From Pseudomonas fluorescens (lineage in GTDB: Bacteria; Pseudomonadota; Gammaproteobacteria; Pseudomonadales; Pseudomonadaceae): a stretch of 64,000 nt of DNA. The DNA lies in assembly GCF_018614655.1 (NCBI RefSeq), contig NZ_JAGGOG010000004.1, positions 541,547 to 605,546 of the forward strand, written 5' to 3'. The notes beneath the pieces were generated by a model. The model was not told the DNA's origin and did not search any database. It worked only from the letters and a program-made list of their open reading frames with translations. Of the stretch, positions 29,475 through 39,596 are shown one piece after another (the first letter of the stretch is position 1; each line of letters opens with the position of its first letter). Made by a program: the position numbers and the translations under genes.

Positions 29475-31472
29475 ATGCCCAGCCGTCGTGAGCGTGCCAA
29501 CGCCATTCGTGCCCTCAGCATGGATGCCGTGCAAAAAGCCAACAGCGGCCATCCCGGTGCCCCGATGGGCATGGCGGATATCGCCGAGGTACTTTGGCGT
29601 GACTACCTGAAACACAACCCGAGCAACCCATCGTTCGCCGACCGTGACCGCTTCGTGCTGTCCAACGGCCACGGCTCGATGCTGATCTATTCGTTGTTGC
29701 ACCTGACCGGCTACGACCTGTCGATCGACGACCTGAAGAACTTCCGTCAGTTGCACAGCCGCACCCCGGGTCACCCGGAGTTCGGTTACACCGCTGGCGT
29801 CGAGACCACCACCGGTCCCCTGGGCCAAGGCCTGGCCAACGCCGTAGGTTTTGCCCTGGCTGAAAAAGTCCTGGCGGCGCAGTTCAACCGTCCAGGCCAC
29901 AACGTTGTCGACCACCATACCTACGTGTTCCTGGGTGATGGCTGCATGATGGAAGGCATCTCCCACGAAGTCAGTTCCCTTGCCGGCACTTTGGGCCTGG
30001 GCAAGCTGATCGCCTTCTACGATGACAACGGCATCTCCATCGACGGCGAAGTCGAAGGCTGGTTCACCGACGACACGCCAAAACGTTTCGAAGCCTATAA
30101 CTGGCAGGTTATCCGCAATGTCGACGGCCACGATCCGGAAGAGATCAAGACTGCCATCGACACCGCTCGCAAGAGCGAGCAGCCGACCCTGATCTGCTGC
30201 AAGACCACCATCGGTTTCGGCTCGCCCAACAAGCAAGGCAAGGAAGACTGCCACGGCGCCCCACTGGGTGACGCGGAAATCGCCCTGACGCGCGAAGCGT
30301 TGAAGTGGAACCACGGCCCGTTCGAAATCCCGGCTGATATCTACGCCGAGTGGGACGCCAAGGAAGCAGGCAAGGCTGCTGAAGCCGAGTGGGACCAGCG
30401 TTTTGCTGCCTACTCCGCCGAATTCCCTGAGTTGGCCAACGAGCTGGTACGTCGTCTGGCCGGTGACCTGCCTGCCGACTTCGCTGAGAAGTCCTCGGCT
30501 TACATCGCCGAAGTGGCCGCCAAAGGCGAAACCATCGCCAGCCGTAAAGCCAGCCAGAACACGCTGAACGCTTTCGGCCCGTTGCTGCCTGAATTCCTCG
30601 GCGGCTCGGCTGACCTGGCCGGTTCCAACCTGACCCTATGGAAAGGTTGCAAAGGTGTCTCGGCTGAAGACGCCAGCGGCAACTACATGTACTACGGCGT
30701 TCGCGAATTCGGCATGAGCGCCATCATGAACGGCGTTGCCTTGCACGGCGGCCTGGTGCCTTACGGCGCAACCTTCCTGATGTTCATGGAATACGCCCGC
30801 AATGCTGTACGCATGGCGTCGTTGATGAAGAAGCGTGTGATCTTCGTCTACACCCACGACTCCATTGGCCTGGGCGAAGACGGCCCGACTCACCAGCCAA
30901 TCGAGCAACTGACCAGCCTGCGTACCACGCCAAACCTGGACACCTGGCGCCCATCGGACGCGGTCGAATCGGCCGTGGCCTGGAAGCACGCCATCGAGCG
31001 TAAGGACGGCCCTTCGGCGCTGATCTTCTCTCGTCAGAACCTGCAGCATCAAACCCGCGACGCCGCTCAGATCGAAGGCATCAGCCGTGGTGGCTACGTG
31101 CTCAAGGACTGCATCGGCGAGCCGGAGCTGATCCTGATCTCTACCGGTTCCGAAGTGGGCCTGGCGGTTCAGGCTTACGACAAGCTGACGGCGCAGGGTC
31201 GCAACGTGCGTGTGGTTTCCATGCCTTGCACCAGCGTCTTCGAAGCCCAGGATGCCGGCTACAAGCAAGCGGTCCTGCCGTTGCAGGTCAGCGCGCGTAT
31301 CGCCATCGAAGCGGCTCACGCCGACTACTGGTACAAGTACGTGGGCCTGGAAGGCCGCGTGATTGGCATGACCACCTACGGTGAGTCGGCGCCGGCGCCG
31401 GCGTTGTTCGAAGAGTTTGGCTTCACCCTGGAAAACATCCTGGGTCAGGCTGAAGAGCTGCTGGAAGACTAA
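29475..31472 (+). CDS. tkt: Transketolase
   Basis: The 665-residue thiamine-diphosphate enzyme of the pentose phosphate pathway shows [20 protein letters not shown], the ThDP/Mg site [13 protein letters not shown] ... [11 protein letters not shown], and [18 protein letters not shown] in the pyrimidine domain. The ATG at 29475 has AGGAG 9 bases upstream and gives the family N terminus. The open frame continues upstream without similarity. epd, pgk and fba follow on the same strand, forming a sugar-phosphate cluster common in pseudomonads. Confidence 0.97.
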   Translation: MPSRRERANAIRALSMDAVQKANSGHPGAPMGMADIAEVLWRDYLKHNPSNPSFADRDRFVLSNGHGSMLIYSLLHLTGYDLSIDDLKNFRQLHSRTPGHPEFGYTAGVETTTGPLGQGLANAVGFALAEKVLAAQFNRPGHNVVDHHTYVFLGDGCMMEGISHEVSSLAGTLGLGKLIAFYDDNGISIDGEVEGWFTDDTPKRFEAYNWQVIRNVDGHDPEEIKTAIDTARKSEQPTLICCKTTIGFGSPNKQGKEDCHGAPLGDAEIALTREALKWNHGPFEIPADIYAEWDAKEAGKAAEAEWDQRFAAYSAEFPELANELVRRLAGDLPADFAEKSSAYIAEVAAKGETIASRKASQNTLNAFGPLLPEFLGGSADLAGSNLTLWKGCKGVSAEDASGNYMYYGVREFGMSAIMNGVALHGGLVPYGATFLMFMEYARNAVRMASLMKKRVIFVYTHDSIGLGEDGPTHQPIEQLTSLRTTPNLDTWRPSDAVESAVAWKHAIERKDGPSALIFSRQNLQHQTRDAAQIEGISRGGYVLKDCIGEPELILISTGSEVGLAVQAYDKLTAQGRNVRVVSMPCTSVFEAQDAGYKQAVLPLQVSARIAIEAAHADYWYKYVGLEGRVIGMTTYGESAPAPALFEEFGFTLENILGQAEELLED

Positions 31473-31492
31473 GGCTGTAGATTGGGGCGCCT

Positions 31493-31577
31493 GTACTGGC
31501 CCTTCGCGAGCAAGCCCGCTCCCACATTAGATTGCGGTCTAAATGTGGGAGCGGGCTTGCTCGCGAAGGGCCAGTAC
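31493..31577. repeat. Family-A REP pair: perfect 35-bp inverted repeat
   Basis: Arms 31493-31527 and 31543-31577 are exactly complementary and include CGCGAGCAAGCCCGCTCCCA. It lies between tkt and epd, inside the transcript, and may separate their expression. Confidence 0.95.
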
Positions 31578-31611
31578 TGCCACCCCATTACCCAAGGTAA
31601 TCGAGAACCCC

Positions 31612-32673
31612 ATGCCTCAACCGCGTCCCTACAAAGTTGCACTCAACGGCTACGGCCGGATTGGTCGTTGCGTCTTGCGTGCTCTGTTTGAGCGAGGGGC
31701 GGCTGCCGGGTTTGAAATTGTTGCGATCAACGATCTGGCTGACATGGCCAGCATCGAATACCTGACACGCTTTGACTCCACCCACGGCCGCTTCCCCGGC
31801 GAAGTGCGGGTCGAGGACGATTGTTTGCATATTAATGGCGACTGCGTGAAGGTCCTGCGCAGTGCCACTCCCGAGGGCATCGACTGGGCGGCGCTGGGCG
31901 TCGACCTGGTGTTGGAATGCTCCGGTGCTTATCACACCCGTGCCGATGGCCAGCGTTTCCTTGATGCCGGCGCACCGCGTGTATTGTTTTCCCAGCCGAT
32001 GGCCAGCGAGGCGGATGTCGACGCCACCATCGTCTACGGCGTCAATCAGGATTGCCTGACCGGCGCCGAGCTGCTGGTGTCCAACGCCTCTTGCACCACC
32101 AATTGCGGCGTGCCGTTGTTGCGCCTGCTGGACCAGGCCATTGGTCTGGAATACGTGTCGATTACCACCATTCACTCGGCGATGAACGATCAGCCGGTGA
32201 TTGACGCCTACCATCATGAAGACCTGCGCCGTACGCGTTCGGCGTTTCAGTCCGTGATTCCGGTGTCCACCGGGCTGGCTCGGGGTATCGAACGCTTGCT
32301 GCCGGAACTTGCCGGGCGAATCCAGGCCAAAGCAGTGCGAGTGCCGACGGTGAACGTGTCCTGTCTGGACATCACGATGCAAACCGTCAGCGACACCGAC
32401 GCCGGCGAGGTCAACCGGATTCTGCGCGACGCCGCCACCAGCGGTCCGCTCAAAGGTCTTTTGGCCTATACCGAGTTGCCTCACGCCAGTTGTGATTTCA
32501 ATCATGACCCGCATTCGGCCATCGTCGATGCGAGCCAGACCCGTGTTTCCGGCCCGAGGCTGGTGAACATCCTGGCCTGGTTCGACAACGAATGGGGTTT
32601 TGCCAACCGGATGCTGGACGTCGCGGAACACTATCTGCAAATAGCTTCTCCACTTCCCAAACCTGCTCTCTAA
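31612..32673 (+). CDS. epd: D-erythrose-4-phosphate dehydrogenase
   Basis: The 353-residue GAPDH-type enzyme has the NAD-binding start [19 protein letters not shown], the active-site cysteine in [14 protein letters not shown] and the C-terminal [13 protein letters not shown]. It oxidises erythrose-4-phosphate for pyridoxal phosphate synthesis. It differs from glycolytic GAPDH in its active-site surroundings and its place between tkt and pgk, as in other proteobacteria. The frame extends upstream through the REP hairpin, but the true start is ATG 31612. Confidence 0.93.
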   Translation: MPQPRPYKVALNGYGRIGRCVLRALFERGAAAGFEIVAINDLADMASIEYLTRFDSTHGRFPGEVRVEDDCLHINGDCVKVLRSATPEGIDWAALGVDLVLECSGAYHTRADGQRFLDAGAPRVLFSQPMASEADVDATIVYGVNQDCLTGAELLVSNASCTTNCGVPLLRLLDQAIGLEYVSITTIHSAMNDQPVIDAYHHEDLRRTRSAFQSVIPVSTGLARGIERLLPELAGRIQAKAVRVPTVNVSCLDITMQTVSDTDAGEVNRILRDAATSGPLKGLLAYTELPHASCDFNHDPHSAIVDASQTRVSGPRLVNILAWFDNEWGFANRMLDVAEHYLQIASPLPKPAL

Positions 32674-32698
32674 TTCAGTAACACAGGAACTGCGACCC

Positions 32699-33862
32699 AT
32701 GACCGTGTTGAAGATGACCGACCTCGATCTGCAAGGTAAGCGCGTACTGATCCGCGAAGACCTCAACGTCCCAGTCAAGGACGGTGTTGTCACCAGCGAT
32801 GCGCGAATCCTGGCCTCGCTGCCGACCATCAAGCTGGCCCTGGAAAAAGGTGCGGCCGTGATGGTCTGCTCCCACCTGGGTCGTCCGACCGAAGGTGAGT
32901 TCTCGGCGGAAAACAGCCTCAAGCCTGTTGCCGATTACCTGAGCAAGGCCCTGGGCCGCGAAGTGCCGCTGGTAGCGGATTACCTGGGTGGCGTTGACGT
33001 GAAGGCCGGCGACATCGTGCTGTTCGAAAACGTGCGCTTCAACAAGGGCGAAAAAAAGAACAGTGACGAACTGGCCCAACAATACGCCGCCCTGTGCGAC
33101 GTGTTCGTGATGGACGCCTTTGGTACTGCTCACCGCGCCGAGGGTTCGACTCATGGCGTGGCCAAGTTCGCCAAGGTTGCGGCCGCTGGCCCATTGCTGG
33201 CTGCTGAGCTGGAAGCGTTGGGCAAGGCGCTGGGCGCTCCTGCCCAGCCGATGGCGGCCATCGTTGCCGGCTCCAAGGTGTCGACCAAGCTGGATGTGCT
33301 TAACAGCCTGAGCCAGATCTGCAACCAGTTGATCGTCGGCGGCGGCATTGCCAACACCTTTCTGGCGGCTGCCGGCCACCCGGTGGGCAAGTCCCTGTAC
33401 GAGCCGGACCTGCTGGATACCGCGCGCGCCATCGCCGCCAAGGTCAGCGTACCGCTGCCGGTGGACGTGGTGGTTGCCAAGGAATTCGCTGAAAGCGCCA
33501 CCGCTACGGTCAAACTGATCGCTGATGTTGCTGCTGACGACATGATCCTGGATATCGGTCCACAAACCGCGGCTAACTTCGCTGAACTGCTGAAATCGTC
33601 CCAGACCATCCTGTGGAACGGTCCAGTGGGCGTGTTCGAGTTCGATCAGTTCGGTAACGGCACCAAAGTGCTGGCGCACGCCATCGCTGAAAGCTCGGCG
33701 TTCTCCATCGCGGGCGGCGGCGACACCCTGGCGGCCATCGATAAATATGGCGTGGCTGACCAGATCTCCTACATTTCTACCGGTGGTGGCGCGTTCCTCG
33801 AGTTCGTCGAAGGCAAAGTGCTGCCCGCGGTTGAAGTATTGGAAAGCCGGGCCAAGGCCTAA
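32699..33862 (+). CDS. pgk: Phosphoglycerate kinase
   Basis: The 387-residue enzyme has the PGK signature [16 protein letters not shown], the substrate-binding [11 protein letters not shown], and the nucleotide site [13 protein letters not shown] near the C terminus. It interconverts 1,3-bisphosphoglycerate and 3-phosphoglycerate. It starts 25 bases after epd and is followed by a small lipoprotein gene 29 bases downstream, so an operon is likely. Confidence 0.97.
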   Translation: MTVLKMTDLDLQGKRVLIREDLNVPVKDGVVTSDARILASLPTIKLALEKGAAVMVCSHLGRPTEGEFSAENSLKPVADYLSKALGREVPLVADYLGGVDVKAGDIVLFENVRFNKGEKKNSDELAQQYAALCDVFVMDAFGTAHRAEGSTHGVAKFAKVAAAGPLLAAELEALGKALGAPAQPMAAIVAGSKVSTKLDVLNSLSQICNQLIVGGGIANTFLAAAGHPVGKSLYEPDLLDTARAIAAKVSVPLPVDVVVAKEFAESATATVKLIADVAADDMILDIGPQTAANFAELLKSSQTILWNGPVGVFEFDQFGNGTKVLAHAIAESSAFSIAGGGDTLAAIDKYGVADQISYISTGGGAFLEFVEGKVLPAVEVLESRAKA

Positions 33863-33891
33863 GGCTCAGGATCAGGAAAAGGAGCATTCCC

Positions 33892-34113
33892 ATGGTCAAG
33901 TCGTTAGCACTGGTGGTCGCCGCGGGCCTGTTGGCCGGTTGCGGCAGTGCGCCCAAGGCAACGCCCGAGAGTGAGCAGGCTGCGCCGGACAAGGGCTGCT
34001 ACCAGGCTGACTGGCAAGCCGAAACCATGCCGGTGATCAGCAAGCGCATCGGGCCGGATGGGCTGGAGAAGTACGACTCCCCGCCCAAAGGTAAGGAACA
34101 GGGTTGCCCTTGA
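33892..34113 (+). CDS. Small putative lipoprotein
   Basis: The 73-residue protein has a lipoprotein signal with lipobox LLAGC (Cys17) and a mature part of 56 residues with two more cysteines (Cys36 in DKGCYQADW and Cys72 at the C terminus) that may form a disulfide. AAAAGGAG lies just before the ATG. No domain is recognised. It is conserved in position between pgk and fba in fluorescent pseudomonads as far as I recall, but the function is unknown. Confidence 0.8.
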   Translation: MVKSLALVVAAGLLAGCGSAPKATPESEQAAPDKGCYQADWQAETMPVISKRIGPDGLEKYDSPPKGKEQGCP

Positions 34114-34173
34114 CGGGTCTGACTCATTAACCGACAGCAATGGCGGCGTCATGTCGCCATTCGAGGATTGGCA

Positions 34174-34509
34174 ATGAAAGGCGTTATCGCCCTGGCAGCC
34201 CTGGCTCTACTGGCCGGTTGCAGCAACTTGAACATGTTCGACAGCAAGGCTGAACCACAGGATAAATGGACTACTTGGACCTGCGACAGCCAGGCGCAAG
34301 TGGTCTGGCGGTTTGCCGATACCAGCCGCAGCCAGGTGGATGTGCGCCTTGGCGGTTCGGATCAGGTCTATCGTCTCAAGCAGGAGCCAGCGGCTTCGGG
34401 TGTGCTGTACAGCAATGCCCAGTTGGCGTTTCACACAAAGGGTGAGGAAGGCCTGATCTACTGGGTCGCCACCGACGATTTGATTGGCCGGGGCTGTAAA
34501 GCGCCTTAG
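34174..34509 (+). CDS. MliC-like lipoprotein (c-type lysozyme inhibitor family)
   Basis: The 111-residue protein has a lipobox LLAGC (Cys16) and a small beta-barrel domain with [13 protein letters not shown] and [15 protein letters not shown]. This resembles MliC, with its paired cysteines near both ends of the barrel. MliC proteins protect against host lysozyme at the outer membrane. The ATG at 34174 has GAGG 7 bases upstream; a TTG two codons earlier overlaps that spacing. The domain call is by pattern and moderately secure. Confidence 0.78.
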   Translation: MKGVIALAALALLAGCSNLNMFDSKAEPQDKWTTWTCDSQAQVVWRFADTSRSQVDVRLGGSDQVYRLKQEPAASGVLYSNAQLAFHTKGEEGLIYWVATDDLIGRGCKAP

Positions 34510-34631
34510 GTCTCAATGCAATAACGATTCAGCTGGTCGGACTTCAACACCCGATCGGCAATAACTTGAATAGCAGCCGCCGCTACGGCAGGCTTGCACG
34601 ATTAACGACCCTCGACCGGGAGAGAGACACA

Positions 34632-35696
34632 ATGGCACTTATCAGCATGCGTCAAATGCTGGACCACGCAGCCGAGTTCGGCTACGGCGTTCCAGCTTTT
34701 AACGTCAACAACCTTGAGCAGATGCGAGCCATCATGGAAGCCGCTGACAAGACTGACTCTCCAGTGATCGTCCAGGCTTCGGCCGGCGCCCGCAAATACG
34801 CCGGTGCCCCGTTCCTGCGTCACCTGATCCTTGCAGCAATCGAAGAATTCCCGCACATCCCGGTGTGCATGCACCAGGACCACGGCACCAGCCCTGACGT
34901 CTGCCAGCGTTCCATCCAGCTGGGCTTCAGCTCGGTGATGATGGACGGTTCCCTGGGCGAAGACGGCAAGACCCCGACCGACTACGACTACAACGTGCGT
35001 GTTACCCAACAAACCGTGGCCATGGCTCACGCCTGCGGCGTATCGGTAGAGGGCGAGTTGGGCTGCCTGGGTTCCCTGGAAACCGGCATGGCCGGTGAAG
35101 AAGACGGTATCGGCGCCGAAGGCGTGCTGGATCACAGCCAGATGCTGACCGATCCGGAAGAAGCGGCTGACTTCGTCAAGCGTACTCAGGTCGATGCCTT
35201 GGCCATCGCCATCGGCACCAGCCACGGCGCCTACAAGTTCACCAAGCCACCTACCGGTGACGTGCTGGCTATCGACCGCATCAAGGAAATCCACAAGCGC
35301 ATCCCTAACACCCACCTGGTGATGCACGGTTCTTCCTCGGTTCCGCAAGAGTGGCTGGCGATCATCAACCAGTACGGCGGCGACATCAAAGAAACCTACG
35401 GCGTGCCGGTTGAAGAAATCGTCGAAGGCATCAAGTACGGCGTACGCAAGGTCAACATCGACACTGACCTGCGCCTGGCGTCCACCGGTGCGATGCGTCG
35501 CCTGATGGCCACCAACCCGAGCGAATTTGACCCACGTAAATTCTTCGGCGCTACCGTCACCGCCATGCGCGACGTGTGCATTGCGCGCTACGAAGCTTTC
35601 GGTACTGCGGGCAACGCTTCGAAGATCAAGCCGATCTCCCTGGAAGCGATGTACCAGCGCTACCTGAAGGGTGAGTTGAACGCCAAGGTTAACTAA
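34632..35696 (+). CDS. fba: Fructose-1,6-bisphosphate aldolase, class II
   Basis: The 354-residue metal-dependent aldolase begins [19 protein letters not shown]. It shows the class II signatures [20 protein letters not shown] (zinc histidine and aspartate) and [17 protein letters not shown], with further zinc histidines in GTSHGAYKF and [11 protein letters not shown]. It cleaves fructose bisphosphate in glycolysis and gluconeogenesis. A GGAGAGAGACACA site precedes the ATG, and the open frame upstream is not conserved. A strong terminator follows. Confidence 0.97.
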   Translation: MALISMRQMLDHAAEFGYGVPAFNVNNLEQMRAIMEAADKTDSPVIVQASAGARKYAGAPFLRHLILAAIEEFPHIPVCMHQDHGTSPDVCQRSIQLGFSSVMMDGSLGEDGKTPTDYDYNVRVTQQTVAMAHACGVSVEGELGCLGSLETGMAGEEDGIGAEGVLDHSQMLTDPEEAADFVKRTQVDALAIAIGTSHGAYKFTKPPTGDVLAIDRIKEIHKRIPNTHLVMHGSSSVPQEWLAIINQYGGDIKETYGVPVEEIVEGIKYGVRKVNIDTDLRLASTGAMRRLMATNPSEFDPRKFFGATVTAMRDVCIARYEAFGTAGNASKIKPISLEAMYQRYLKGELNAKVN

Positions 35697-35711
35697 GCCT
35701 CAAGCGTTTAT

Positions 35712-35740
35712 AAAAAACCCGCAGTGATGCGGGTTTTTTT
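35712..35740. terminator. Bidirectional terminator between fba and the racemase gene
   Basis: The stem AAAACCCGCA, loop GTGA, stem TGCGGGTTTT is flanked by A and T runs, serving fba (plus) and the convergent racemase gene (minus). Confidence 0.92.
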
Positions 35741-35762
35741 GTGGCTGTAATTCAGTGGCTCG

Positions 35763-36992
35763 CTATTTGTCCACCAACACTTTCGGATTTGAGTTTCCCC
35801 ACACTGTATACAAGTCCGCCAACAGCGCCCCGTTGATATCCTCGACTTCCGCCTGGGCAATCTGCGCATTCCCCTGCTTGCCAAACAACACCACTTCGTC
35901 CCCGCTCTTCACAGTCGGTACGTCTGTGACATCGACCATCAAGGTATTCATCGACACCTTGCCCACCACCGGCACGCGATGCCCATTGATCAGCACGATG
36001 CCCTTGTTGGTAAACGCCCGACGATAGCCGTCTGAATAACCCACGGTGATGTTCGCCAACTTTGAATCACGCCCCAGGGTGTAGGTGCGGTCGTAACCGA
36101 CGGTATTGCCCTTCGGATAGCTATTAACCGACGCCACATGGGATTTGAACTGCATCACCCGCTGGTACTCGGTAAACGACGGCACGGTGTCGCCAAACAG
36201 CAGGCCACCGGGGCGAACCATGTCCAGGCGCGACTCGGGCACTTCCAGGGTGGCGAAGGAGTTGGCGGCGTGCAGGGTGATTTTGCTGCGGTCCAGTTGG
36301 GCGACGTTGATCAGCCAGTTGGCTTGTTCGTTGAAGGCCTTGAGGCCGGTGCGTACATCGGCGGCGTCTTCGACGGCGAAGTGGGTCATGATTGCCTTCA
36401 CTTCGAGGTTCGGCACTTTGGTGATGGCGACGGCATCACGGCGGCCTTGGGCGGTGGTCATTTCCACGCCGTTGCGGCTCATGCCGCTGGAGTTCAAGCC
36501 CAGATGGACCACCAGTGGGCGACCATGGTTTTCGGCAATCAGGCTGGCTCGCACGGCGAAATCCAGGTTGCCCACCAGCTCTTCGACGTTGTAGGGCAGC
36601 GCCGCTTCCAGTTCGCTCAAGGCGGCAGTGCGCACCCGGATCAGTTGGCCCTTGAAGCCGCTTTCGCGGACCACGCGGGCTTCTTCATTGCTGGCGATAC
36701 CCACGCAGGGCACGCCCAGCTTGATCACCGACGGCATCAACAAACCGATGCCATGGCCATAGGCATCGGCCTTGAGTACGGCGCAGATTTTCGACTTGTC
36801 AGCGAGGCTGGCTTGCAGGGTGCGGATGTTGTGTTCGAAGGCGACTTTGTTGATTTCGACCCAGGCGTTGCTGTCCTGGATATTGACCTGGGCCACCCCG
36901 TCGCTCATGGACAGTGGCGGGGCAGCGAAGGTTGGATTGTGCAACAGAACCATGCCCAGAGAGAGGGCGAGCAGGGTACGAGGGAAGGGCAT
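35763..36992 (-). CDS. Periplasmic broad-specificity amino acid racemase (Bsr/Alr family)
   Basis: The 409-residue PLP racemase has a signal peptide ending TFAA (about residue 24), the PLP lysine in CAVLKADAYGHG (Lys74) and a second catalytic region VGYDRTYTLG. The pair Cys70/Cys96 matches the disulfide typical of Bsr racemases and absent in cytosolic Alr. Length equals P. putida Bsr as I recall it. Such enzymes make diverse D-amino acids in the periplasm that can edit peptidoglycan. GGAG 9 bases before ATG 36992 decides the start over one five codons earlier. Confidence 0.92.
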   Translation of the reverse strand: MPFPRTLLALSLGMVLLHNPTFAAPPLSMSDGVAQVNIQDSNAWVEINKVAFEHNIRTLQASLADKSKICAVLKADAYGHGIGLLMPSVIKLGVPCVGIASNEEARVVRESGFKGQLIRVRTAALSELEAALPYNVEELVGNLDFAVRASLIAENHGRPLVVHLGLNSSGMSRNGVEMTTAQGRRDAVAITKVPNLEVKAIMTHFAVEDAADVRTGLKAFNEQANWLINVAQLDRSKITLHAANSFATLEVPESRLDMVRPGGLLFGDTVPSFTEYQRVMQFKSHVASVNSYPKGNTVGYDRTYTLGRDSKLANITVGYSDGYRRAFTNKGIVLINGHRVPVVGKVSMNTLMVDVTDVPTVKSGDEVVLFGKQGNAQIAQAEVEDINGALLADLYTVWGNSNPKVLVDK

Positions 36993-37132
36993 TGGGTGAG
37001 TCTCCATGACTTTCTTATTGGTACAGCGCGTGTGTACGACGCAATACTCGGATTGTCCTACAAGAAAGTCGATACCCTGGTCGCGGTTCTGTCCTAAAGC
37101 GTCGTGGGATGGCTCACTGAAGCGAATCAGCG

Positions 37133-37798
37133 TTACTGGTGATCGATATCCAGCTTGGCAAAGGTCACCTTGCCGCCTTCCTTGCTATCACCACTGTTGT
37201 CCTGCACATAGACCCCAGCTTTGAAGTACAGCGGCTTTGCCCCCCAGGCGGCGCCGATGCGTTCGTTCCATTGTCCGCTGGCGGCTTCCACGCTCAAGAG
37301 GCCGGCACGATTCAAATGGATGACGTAAGTGAAATTGCGCTCCAGTGGAACGTTTTCGGCGACGATGATGACTCGCCCTTTGCTGTCATCCGGGCGCATG
37401 CGAACTTTGGCCACGATGTTGCCGCTTTGAGTTTTCTCCTTGTACTGATATTCAACCTTGATCAGCGGTTTCTGGCTGTCATAAGCGTGAATTTGACCGA
37501 TGACGATCTTGCCGGAAGACGGTACTTGGTTGACGGCCAGGGTGGCGCGCAGAAAGTTGTCGGCCTCGGGGTAGGTCCAGTTGCGCAGTCGGCCGTCGGC
37601 GTAGGTTTCCCGCAGTTCGCTGCGTGGGTAGATGGCGTTTTCGGTGCGGGTACCGGTGACGGGGGACCAGAACTGGATGCTGCTGCCTTCTGCCTGGAAG
37701 TACTGGTCGTTGAACCCACTGAGCAGCTTGGGAGTGTCGATGGTCGTGGGCGGAGAGCCGACGGGGATGCTCAGGTTCCAGGTGGACAGATCAATCAT
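37133..37798 (-). CDS. Polysaccharide lyase family 7 (alginate lyase-like)
   Basis: The 221-residue protein has the three PL7 motifs: RSELRE (59-64), QIH (102-104) and YFKAGVYVQ (191-199), containing the catalytic Gln, His and Tyr and the substrate arginine. PL7 enzymes cleave alginate by beta-elimination. There is no signal peptide, and the frame upstream has no start that would add one. This resembles the short cytosolic-looking PL7 lyase PA1167 of P. aeruginosa. It stands apart from any alginate biosynthesis cluster. Confidence 0.92.
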   Translation of the reverse strand: MIDLSTWNLSIPVGSPPTTIDTPKLLSGFNDQYFQAEGSSIQFWSPVTGTRTENAIYPRSELRETYADGRLRNWTYPEADNFLRATLAVNQVPSSGKIVIGQIHAYDSQKPLIKVEYQYKEKTQSGNIVAKVRMRPDDSKGRVIIVAENVPLERNFTYVIHLNRAGLLSVEAASGQWNERIGAAWGAKPLYFKAGVYVQDNSGDSKEGGKVTFAKLDIDHQ

Positions 37799-38069
37799 TG
37801 AGTACGCCTTTATGCAGAATGAGAAGGGAAATCACGTTCTTTATAAGCGTCTAGTAACAGTTTGTTAACGGTTTTAAGGCGGTTAATTGACGTCAAATAC
37901 CTGTCAAAAAGCCATGTTCCGCGTAAACCGTGGGCTGTGAAGACTGACCGTTAGTCGGGTACCTGGGCTTTGGCGCAATGATGGCACCGTCCTGACTTCT
38001 GCTCCTTGTGCGCAGTACCCTGATGAATTCGCTACACTGGCGCCCTTCAAATTCTCTGTCGCTGAGCTC

Positions 38070-38576
38070 ATGACCGCGCTGAAATACCTCCAGGCCTATC
38101 CCGCTGCCTTGCAGGACCAAGTCCGCCAATTGATTGCCAAAGACCAGTTGGGCGACTACCTGAACCAGCGTTACCCCGAGCGCCATGACGTACAGAGCGA
38201 TAAAGCACTCTATAGCTACGCGTTGGCCTTGAAACAGGAGCATCTGCGTAACGCCCCGCCTATCGATAAAGTGCTCTTCGACAACCGCCTCGACCTGACC
38301 CACCGCGCCCTGGGCCTGCACACCACCATCTCGCGGGTGCAGGGTGGCAATCTCAAGTCGAAGAAAGAGATCCGCATCGCCTCATTGTTCAAGGACGCCG
38401 CGCCGGAGTTCCTGCGGATGATCGTTGTGCATGAGCTGGCACACTTCAAGGAATCGGACCACAACAAGGCGTTCTACAAACTCTGCGAGCATATGCTGGC
38501 GGGGTACCATCAGGTGGAATTCGACCTGCGGGTGTACCTGACGTATCGGGACTTGCAGGGCAAGGCGCGGGAATAA
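38070..38576 (+). CDS. YgjP-like metal-dependent hydrolase/peptidase
   Basis: The 168-residue protein contains HELAHFKESDHNKAFYKLCE, an HExxH zinc motif followed by a conserved H and E, as in YgjP/WLM-type metallopeptidases (M48-like). The rest has the basic, helical N-terminal half of the family. It is probably cytoplasmic because no signal is present. Substrates are not known. The HTH protein gene begins 20 bases after it on the same strand. The 271-base gap upstream (37799-38069) shows no gene. Confidence 0.85.
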   Translation: MTALKYLQAYPAALQDQVRQLIAKDQLGDYLNQRYPERHDVQSDKALYSYALALKQEHLRNAPPIDKVLFDNRLDLTHRALGLHTTISRVQGGNLKSKKEIRIASLFKDAAPEFLRMIVVHELAHFKESDHNKAFYKLCEHMLAGYHQVEFDLRVYLTYRDLQGKARE

Positions 38577-38596
38577 ACAGCAGAAGGGCAGCGAGC

Positions 38597-38893
38597 ATGG
38601 ATGTCAGCAAGACCAAAAGCAGTTTCTATCGCCGGCTCTATGTGGCGTATCTGATCGACAGCCAGCAGGCCAGCAGCGTCCCGGCGCTCACCGAAATCAC
38701 GGGTATGCCCAGGCGCACCGCCCAGGACACCCTGGCGGCGTTGGCGGACCTGGATATCGTCTGTGAGTTTGAACAGGAAGACGGCGCCCGCAATCATGCC
38801 GGGCGCTATCGAATTCGCAGTTGGGGAGCGATTGATCCGCGCTGGATCGAAAGCAACCTGGCGCAGATCAAACAGGTGCTGGGCTATCCCTGA
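38597..38893 (+). CDS. Small winged helix-turn-helix protein
   Basis: The 98-residue protein reads as a DNA-binding winged helix with ALTEITGMPRRTAQDTLAAL as the helix-turn-helix and a wing through FEQEDGARNHAGRYRI. No effector domain is present. Its C terminus overlaps the convergent GNAT gene by 10 bases. It may be co-transcribed with the YgjP-like gene. Targets are unknown. Confidence 0.82.
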   Translation: MDVSKTKSSFYRRLYVAYLIDSQQASSVPALTEITGMPRRTAQDTLAALADLDIVCEFEQEDGARNHAGRYRIRSWGAIDPRWIESNLAQIKQVLGYP

Positions 38894-39342
38894 GCCCGGC
38901 GCATGCCGATGTGGGGAATATCGTCTTCCAGGTATTCCTCTCCCGACACGATAAAACCATAGCGTGCGTAATACCCCTGCAAATGTGCCTGGGCCGACAA
39001 GTAGATCGGCACTTCGGGCCATTGCTTCTCGGCCTGCTTCAGGGCCTCGTCCATCATCTGATGGCCAAGCCCCGTCCCTCTGGCGCTCGGCGCAACGATC
39101 ACCCGGCCAATGACCACGTCGCCTCCCTGTGATTCGGGGTCGAGCAGGCGCAGGTAGGCCACCAGTTGATCCTCGTTCCAGGCCATCAAATGATAGGTAT
39201 CGCCCTCCAGGTCCTGGCCGTCGAGGTCCTGATAGGCGCATTTTTGTTCGACAACGAAGACCTCCGACCGCAGGCGCAAGATGGCGTACAACTGCTCCTT
39301 GCCCAAGTCGTTGTGGTGTTTGCAGACCCAATCAACTGTCAT
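38884..39342 (-). CDS. elaA: ElaA-like GNAT N-acetyltransferase
   Basis: The 152-residue protein has the ElaA-type start VDWVCKHHNDLGKEQLYAIL, RSEVFVVEQKCAYQDLDGQD, and the acetyl-CoA motif IGRVIVAPSARGTGLGHQMM, ending in LQGYYARYGFIVSGEEYLED. The acceptor is unknown. The ATG at 39342 is chosen by the family N terminus; the longer frame adds unrelated residues. The 254-base region upstream (39343-39596) contains no gene and presumably the divergent promoters. Confidence 0.9.
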   Translation of the reverse strand: MTVDWVCKHHNDLGKEQLYAILRLRSEVFVVEQKCAYQDLDGQDLEGDTYHLMAWNEDQLVAYLRLLDPESQGGDVVIGRVIVAPSARGTGLGHQMMDEALKQAEKQWPEVPIYLSAQAHLQGYYARYGFIVSGEEYLEDDIPHIGMRRAQG

Positions 39343-39596
39343 CGTTCCATCCCGATTAAATGCCTGTCTGGATAGTAAGCCGCTATGCCACAACTGTCTT
39401 GGTTGTCGAGGACCTGGATGAATAATTCGCTGGTTTTGTGAATGAAGTCAATTTGCCATCATTGAGTGCTTCCGGCCCTGACTTCTTTGTGTAATCTGCT
39501 GTACAGCGCGAGTGATGAGCTACAGTCAGGTCCTGTATTCCTGCAAGACCCTGCCATCGCCCGTTGGGATTTGCCCGCTGCGCAAGGACATCAAGC

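Noticed and set aside
31543..31611. N-terminal extension of epd reading through the REP hairpin
   Set aside because: The extra residues (MWERACSRRAS...) are translated repeat and occur in other frames wherever the REP lies. The family N terminus begins at 31612.
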